A stretch of 36,300 nucleotides of DNA from an uncultured Opitutia bacterium (GTDB lineage: Bacteria > Verrucomicrobiota > Verrucomicrobiia > Opitutales > UBA953): NCBI GenBank assembly GCA_903913915.1, contig CAIWNE010000069.1:1-36300 (forward strand), given 5' to 3'. The position numbers and the translations under genes were made by a program. Positions 32,323-36,300 of the stretch are shown piece by piece. Under the pieces are notes generated by a model. It was not told the origin of the DNA and did not search any database. It was given only the letters and a program-made list of their open reading frames with translations. Position 1 is the stretch's first letter, and the number at the start of each line of letters is the position of its first letter.

Positions 32323-33486
32323 TCATTTGCCTTCCGGCTTCTCGCCCTTGACCAGCGGGCTGGCCGGAATGGCGACCTTGGCCGGCTCGTCCGGGTGCGT
32401 CGGGTCGAACGGAATGACCGAAGCCGCCAGGAAAGGCGCCAGCTCCGGGACGCCGCTCCGGATACCCTCGACCGCGCAACGGGCCATCTCGTAGGCCCCA
32501 TAGGCGCTGAAGTGCGTGTCGTCGCGAAGCGGCGCCGTCTGCCCGGGGAAGGTGTTCGCCGGGTAATGGAGGAGCGCCAGCTTGCTCGGCTCGACGCCGA
32601 GGGCCTGATACACCTGCTTCGAGGTCGCGTTGAGGTCGATCAACGGCACGGCCAGCTCCTTGGAGACGCGGCGGACGGCTTCCGGGAAATCGCCCAGCGA
32701 TTCGAAGACCTTGCCCTGCTCGTCGAAGCGACGGCGGGCCACGGCGGTGATCAGCACCGGTTTGCCTCCCTTGGCCCGGATCGCGGCGACATAGTCGCGG
32801 AGGCTGTTGGAATAAGTCGTGAAGGCGCCGACGCCCTCCCCTTTCTCCTTCTGGTCGTTATGGCCGAACTGGATCAGCACGAAGTCGCCGGGGCGGAGCT
32901 GGGCGAGGATCTTGTCGAAGCGGTGTTCGCCCTTGAAGGATCGGAGCGCCCGGCCGGATTCGGCGTGGTTGGCGACCGCGGCCTTCGGGCCGAAGAACAG
33001 CGGCAGCGCCTGCCCCCAGCCGACGTACGGTTCGTGGTTCTGGTCGCAGACCGTCGAGTCGCCGGCGAGGAAGATGCGGATCACCGACGGATCCGCCGGC
33101 AGCACCGAGACCAGGCGGGCCCGGCCGGCGGCGCCGAGGAATTCGAGCGAGAGCGAGTCGTCCCACGTAGGCATGCCGACCGGGTTGCCCCTGAGCGCCA
33201 CGCGACCGCCGACGTACTCCGGACGACGGACATCGACGAGGAAGCTGCGGGTCTCCGTGCGACCTTTCGGCACCGTGACGTCGAGGGCCATCAGCCGGCG
33301 GGCCTCGGCCTTAAGCGTCGTGACCGAGTCGACATCGGCCGCGCCGAACTCGACCGTCACCTGGTAGATGCCTTCGGGGCGCGGCTCCCGATAGGCAGCG
33401 GAGGGATGCTCGACCGAACCGACGAAGACGAAGCCATCCGCCGCGGTGGCGGCAAGGGCCAGACAACAGCAGACGAGGCGGAGCAT
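32323..33486 (-). CDS. secreted SGNH hydrolase, rhamnogalacturonan acetylesterase-like
   Basis: A 387-residue exported esterase. The ATG at 33486 gives a signal peptide (MLRLVCCCLALAATAADG). A frame extension of 14 residues to 33528 is less likely. Residues about 20-130 form a beta-rich N-terminal domain. The SGNH domain carries block I FLAGDSTVCD (nucleophile Ser144), block II ESGRALRSF (Gly178), block III QFGHNDQ (Asn210) and block V RDDTHFSAYG (Asp322 or 323, His325). This layout with 'GDSTV' and 'DDTHFS' is that of rhamnogalacturonan acetylesterases (CE12), which remove acetyl groups from pectin. It starts 13 bases after the membrane protein gene in the gatAB run, an unusual company for a pectin esterase. 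Confidence 0.9.
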   Translation of the reverse strand: MLRLVCCCLALAATAADGFVFVGSVEHPSAAYREPRPEGIYQVTVEFGAADVDSVTTLKAEARRLMALDVTVPKGRTETRSFLVDVRRPEYVGGRVALRGNPVGMPTWDDSLSLEFLGAAGRARLVSVLPADPSVIRIFLAGDSTVCDQNHEPYVGWGQALPLFFGPKAAVANHAESGRALRSFKGEHRFDKILAQLRPGDFVLIQFGHNDQKEKGEGVGAFTTYSNSLRDYVAAIRAKGGKPVLITAVARRRFDEQGKVFESLGDFPEAVRRVSKELAVPLIDLNATSKQVYQALGVEPSKLALLHYPANTFPGQTAPLRDDTHFSAYGAYEMARCAVEGIRSGVPELAPFLAASVIPFDPTHPDEPAKVAIPASPLVKGEKPEGK

Positions 33487-33499
33487 AAGGAGAGGTCGA

Positions 33500-34201
33500 T
33501 CAGGCGTGGACGTCCGTGGCCGGAACACCCGAATGGGCCGCGATGCGGGCGCACATGAGGGCCCAGAAACAACCGATGCAATTGGCCACGACCAGCTGAA
33601 GGTCGGTGGGCATGCTGTAGAAGATGAGCGTACCGGGGAACCAGACGAAATAGTTCGTCAGCAGGTTGGGGAGGACCAGGCGGCGATACCAACCCGACCC
33701 CATCGCGGCACGCAGGCGGGCGGTATCCCAGCCGCAATCCTTCCAGAGGTGGGAGATGGCGTTGAACGGCGCGCCGATGAAGATCGTGAAGCCCGCCATG
33801 TCCACCGTCACCTTGAGCAGCACGGTGCGAAGATTGGCCTCACTCCCGAACCAATCGGCCTGCAGGTGGTAGAAACAGGTGATCAGCATGCCCATCGAAC
33901 CCCACCAGACCATGCTATGGATGAGGTCGCCGAGCGGGTGGGCCGGACGTAGCCCGCGGAAGATCATGCGGAAGCCCCAGGGAATGAGCCCGGAGGTGAT
34001 CGCCGTGCAGATCGCGGCGAAGGTCAGCGGGTGGGCCTTGTTGACGTCACCGATGCGATTGAGCGCGGCGGCGACGGCAGGCACATGGTAATAAGCGACG
34101 ACCAGGCCGGCCGCGGCCAGCATGATGATCGCCAAAGGCAGCGCGTTATCGCGGGCCGCCTTGATGCCGGCGGTCAGCGGCGAAGCGTCGGGCTCGTTCA
34201 T
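33500..34201 (-). CDS. multi-pass membrane protein, possibly Mpv17/PMP22-like
   Basis: A 233-residue protein with about five hydrophobic segments: LPLAIIMLAAAGLVVAYY, HPLTFAAICTAITSGLIPWG, IHSMVWWGSMGMLITCFYHL, a segment after LLKVTVDMAG, and a C-terminal LVVANCIGCFWALMCARIA. The C-terminal half (LKVTVDMAGFTIFIGAP, then NLLTNYFVWFPGTLIFYSMP and the closing Trp segment) recalls the 'DQ...P' and 'NF..VP' phrases of Mpv17/PMP22 proteins, which are putative channels of unsettled function. That match is loose. Its start overlaps the gatB stop by four bases (ATGA), so translation is coupled to gatB. Confidence 0.75.
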   Translation of the reverse strand: MNEPDASPLTAGIKAARDNALPLAIIMLAAAGLVVAYYHVPAVAAALNRIGDVNKAHPLTFAAICTAITSGLIPWGFRMIFRGLRPAHPLGDLIHSMVWWGSMGMLITCFYHLQADWFGSEANLRTVLLKVTVDMAGFTIFIGAPFNAISHLWKDCGWDTARLRAAMGSGWYRRLVLPNLLTNYFVWFPGTLIFYSMPTDLQLVVANCIGCFWALMCARIAAHSGVPATDVHA

Positions 34202-35703
34202 GCGAGGAACTTGCGCAGCAGCTGGTCGATGAGGACCGGGTTGGCCTTGCCCTGCGTACGCTTCATGATCGGACCCTTGAGCGCATTGATGGCCTTCTCG
34301 TTGCCGGCGCGGTATTCGGCGATGGACTTGGCGACGGCGGGGTCGGCGATGACTTCCTGGACGATCTTCTCGAGCTCGCCGGTGTCGCTGTTCTGGCGAA
34401 GGCCCTTGGCGTCGACGATGGCGGCGGCGTCCTTGCCCGACTTGAACATCTCGGCGAAGACTTCCTTGGCCTGCTGCTTGGAGATCACGCCGTCATCGGT
34501 CAGCTTCACCAGACCGGCGAGCTGCGCGGGCTTGATGGGGCAGGACGAGAGCGAGAGCGGCGCAGCGGCCGCTTCGTCAAAGGCGCCCGCGGCGCCCGCC
34601 GAGGCGGCGAGGTCGCGGAGCAGGTCGTTCGCCACGAGGTTGGCGATGCCCGACGGGTTGGCCGGGTGGGCGGCCACGGCGGCCTCGAACCATTCGGCGA
34701 GGGCGCGGTCGTTCACGAGCACCGAGGCGGCGGTGTAAGGCAGGCCGAGCTTCTCGACGTAGCGACGCTGGCGGTCGTAGAGGTTTTCCGGGACCTGCTT
34801 GGCGAGGCGCGTGACGGTGTCGCGCGAGATCTTCAGGGTCGGGATGTCCGGATCCGGGAAGTAGCGGTAGTCGTGCGCGTCTTCCTTGTCGCGCAGGACG
34901 TAACCACGGGCGAGTTCGGCGTTCCAACCGCGGGTCTCCTGGGTGATCGAGCGGCCGGCCTCGAGTTCGCGGATCTGGCGGGCGGTCTCGTAGATGACCG
35001 TGTCGCGGACGCTCGAGATCGAATTGAGGTTCTTGGTCTCGGTGCGGGTGCCGAGCTTCGCGTCGCCGCGGCGGCGGACGGAGACGTTGCAGTCGCAACG
35101 CAGCTGGCCCTTCTCCAGGTCGCAGTCGGCGACGCCGGCCTGGGTGAGCATCGCGACGAGCGAGCGCAGGAAAGCTTCGGCTTCGGCCGAGGAACGGAGG
35201 TCCGGCTCGGTGACGATCTCGAGGAGCGGCACGCCGGCGCGGTTATAGTCGACCAGCGAGCCGCTGCCCGCGTGGCTGAGCTTGCCCACGTCCTCTTCGA
35301 GGTGCGCGTGGTGGATGCGGATGAACTTGTGCTCGCCCATCACGTTGCGCGAAGCGCCCGGGAGCTCGATCTCGACCTGGCCGCCGACGACGACCGGGAA
35401 ATCCTTCTGGGTGAGCTGGTAGTTCTTCGGATTATCCGGGTAGAAATAGTTCTTACGGTCCCAGGCGCAGCGCTCGGGGACCTCGGCGCCGACGACGAGG
35501 CCGAAGAGGATGGCCTTCTCGACCGCCTCGCGGTTCACGACAGGGAGCGTACCGGGGAGACCGAGGACGACCGGGTCGACCTGCTCGTTGGGCTCCTTGC
35601 CGAAACCCCAGGGGGACGACGCGAAGACCTTGGCGCGGGTGTGCAGCTGGACGTGGACCTCGAGGCCGATGACGACTTCCCAATCAGAAGGTACGTTGCT
35701 CAT
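34198..35703 (-). CDS. gatB: aspartyl/glutamyl-tRNA amidotransferase subunit B
   Basis: GatB (501 residues) is the kinase-like subunit of the GatCAB complex, which converts mischarged Glu-tRNA(Gln) or Asp-tRNA(Asn) into the amidated forms with ATP. Diagnostic blocks are EVVIGLEVHVQL at the N-terminus, HLEEDVGKLSH, DYNRAGVPLLEIVTEPDL, RCDCNVSVR and TETKNLNS, then RYFPDPDIP. The C-terminal YqeY-like tRNA-binding domain ends GPIMKRTQGKANPVLIDQLL. It overlaps gatA by four bases (ATGA) and the next gene by four bases, so the three are translationally coupled. gatC is not seen and presumably lies beyond the right edge. Confidence 0.97.
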   Translation of the reverse strand: MSNVPSDWEVVIGLEVHVQLHTRAKVFASSPWGFGKEPNEQVDPVVLGLPGTLPVVNREAVEKAILFGLVVGAEVPERCAWDRKNYFYPDNPKNYQLTQKDFPVVVGGQVEIELPGASRNVMGEHKFIRIHHAHLEEDVGKLSHAGSGSLVDYNRAGVPLLEIVTEPDLRSSAEAEAFLRSLVAMLTQAGVADCDLEKGQLRCDCNVSVRRRGDAKLGTRTETKNLNSISSVRDTVIYETARQIRELEAGRSITQETRGWNAELARGYVLRDKEDAHDYRYFPDPDIPTLKISRDTVTRLAKQVPENLYDRQRRYVEKLGLPYTAASVLVNDRALAEWFEAAVAAHPANPSGIANLVANDLLRDLAASAGAAGAFDEAAAAPLSLSSCPIKPAQLAGLVKLTDDGVISKQQAKEVFAEMFKSGKDAAAIVDAKGLRQNSDTGELEKIVQEVIADPAVAKSIAEYRAGNEKAINALKGPIMKRTQGKANPVLIDQLLRKFLA

Positions 35704-36300
35704 AGGGCGGCTTGCTGGTGGGCGTAACCATGGGCGGCCTCGAAGAGACGGCCCGCGGCGAGGAGCTTGGCTTCGGAGAGCGGCGCTCCGACGAGGTGGA
35801 AGCCGACCGGGAGATGGCCGGACTTGCCGCAGGGGACCGAGATCGCCGGAAGGCCGGCGAGGTTCGCGGGAATCGTGAAGATGTCCTCCAGATAGAGCTG
35901 CAGCGGATCCGAAGCCTTCTCGCCGACCTTGAAGGCGGGCGTCGGCACGGTCGGAGTGAGCAACATGTCGACACCGGCGAGGGCGGCCAAGTATTCGGCG
36001 CGGATCTTCGCGCGGGCGCGGAGGGCGCGGACGTAATACGCGTCGGCGTAACCGGCGCTGAGCACGAATGTGCCGAGCAGGATGCGCCGCTTCACTTCGG
36101 GGCCGAAGCCTTCGGAGCGGCTCGCCGTCATCATCTCGACCGGCGTGCCGGCGACCGGGGAGCGATGGCCGTAGCGGACGCCGTCATAGCGGCCGAGGTT
36201 CGAGGAAGCCTCGGCGGTCGCGACGACGTAGTACGTCGGCACGGCGAGATCGGCGGAGGGCAGTTCGACCTCGGAGATCGCGCAACCCTGGGTGCGGTAG
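35700..36300 (-). CDS. gatA: aspartyl/glutamyl-tRNA amidotransferase subunit A, C-terminal part (partial)
   Basis: The C-terminal 199 residues of GatA, the glutaminase/amidase subunit of GatCAB; the gene continues past the right edge with no start in the window. The visible part begins YRTQGCAISEVELPSADLAV and runs into PTYYVVATAEASSNLGRYDG, a hallmark of GatA. SEGFGPEVKRRILLGTFVLS and the tail FEAAHGYAHQQAAL follow. The Lys-Ser-Ser catalytic triad lies in the missing N-terminal half. The stop overlaps the gatB start (ATGA). Confidence 0.96.
   Translation of the reverse strand, partial: YRTQGCAISEVELPSADLAVPTYYVVATAEASSNLGRYDGVRYGHRSPVAGTPVEMMTASRSEGFGPEVKRRILLGTFVLSAGYADAYYVRALRARAKIRAEYLAALAGVDMLLTPTVPTPAFKVGEKASDPLQLYLEDIFTIPANLAGLPAISVPCGKSGHLPVGFHLVGAPLSEAKLLAAGRLFEAAHGYAHQQAAL

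Overview
The window is about 36 kb of high-GC bacterial chromosome, densely coded, with leader-like starts that rarely carry a strong Shine-Dalgarno sequence. The gene mix suggests a member of the Verrucomicrobiota, perhaps near the Opitutales. It includes secreted TIM-barrel sugar isomerase/epimerase-like proteins, a ThuA-domain protein, a rhamnogalacturonan acetylesterase-like SGNH hydrolase, a discoidin-domain protein, Tat-exported enzymes, and a dihydroorotase with a Bacteroidetes-like metal motif. The taxonomic placement is inference from gene content, not from a marker gene.

Layout, left to right. (1) 1-124: the end of a cofactor-independent phosphoglycerate mutase, followed by a terminator. 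(2) 256-3487, minus: lemA, a membrane protein gene and an M48 metalloprotease gene. (3) 3581-7021, minus: ispH, then a tight coaB / sensor kinase / secreted discoidin protein set. (4) 7387-8573, plus: rdgB and a RAYT (REP-associated tyrosine transposase) bracketed by inverted REP palindromes. (5) 8611-11555, minus: yraN-zwf-opcA, the entry to the oxidative pentose phosphate pathway. (6) 11659-14825: two exported TIM-barrel proteins and a Tat-exported intradiol dioxygenase. (7) 15117-17931, plus: ligA and a sterol desaturase family gene. (8) 17936-18448: a low-GC foreign-looking gene with a possible nuclease fold. (9) 18519-25977: a TIGR01777 epimerase, ankyrin protein, secreted esterase, SerB-like phosphatase, small membrane protein, ThuA protein, SRPBCC protein and one unknown. 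(10) 26031-29457: pyrC, tgt, an A-type Fe-S carrier and tRNA-Val(CAC). (11) 29650-36300: one unknown, then a minus-strand run gatA-gatB-membrane protein-SGNH hydrolase-priA.

The most interesting material lies between the genes. Nearly every non-operonic gap carries short palindromes. Many share one foot, GGTAGGG, with different but internally base-paired stems. The single RAYT gene has the same palindrome on both sides in inverted orientation. GTAG next to a hairpin is the known signature of RAYT-mobilised REP elements, so the window appears to hold a transposase and its dispersed non-autonomous substrates. In three genes (M48 protease, ankyrin protein, RAYT) the stop codon lies inside a REP copy. 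Other repeat families are present: a roughly 125 bp element with inverted ends in three copies, GCGGTTGGCGG elements that bracket other repeats, and a hairpin with perfect 26 bp arms.

Two housekeeping enzymes have lost structural zinc ligands. LigA has none of the four zinc-finger cysteines, and Tgt keeps only one cysteine and the histidine of its Cys3-His site. PriA keeps all eight of its zinc cysteines.
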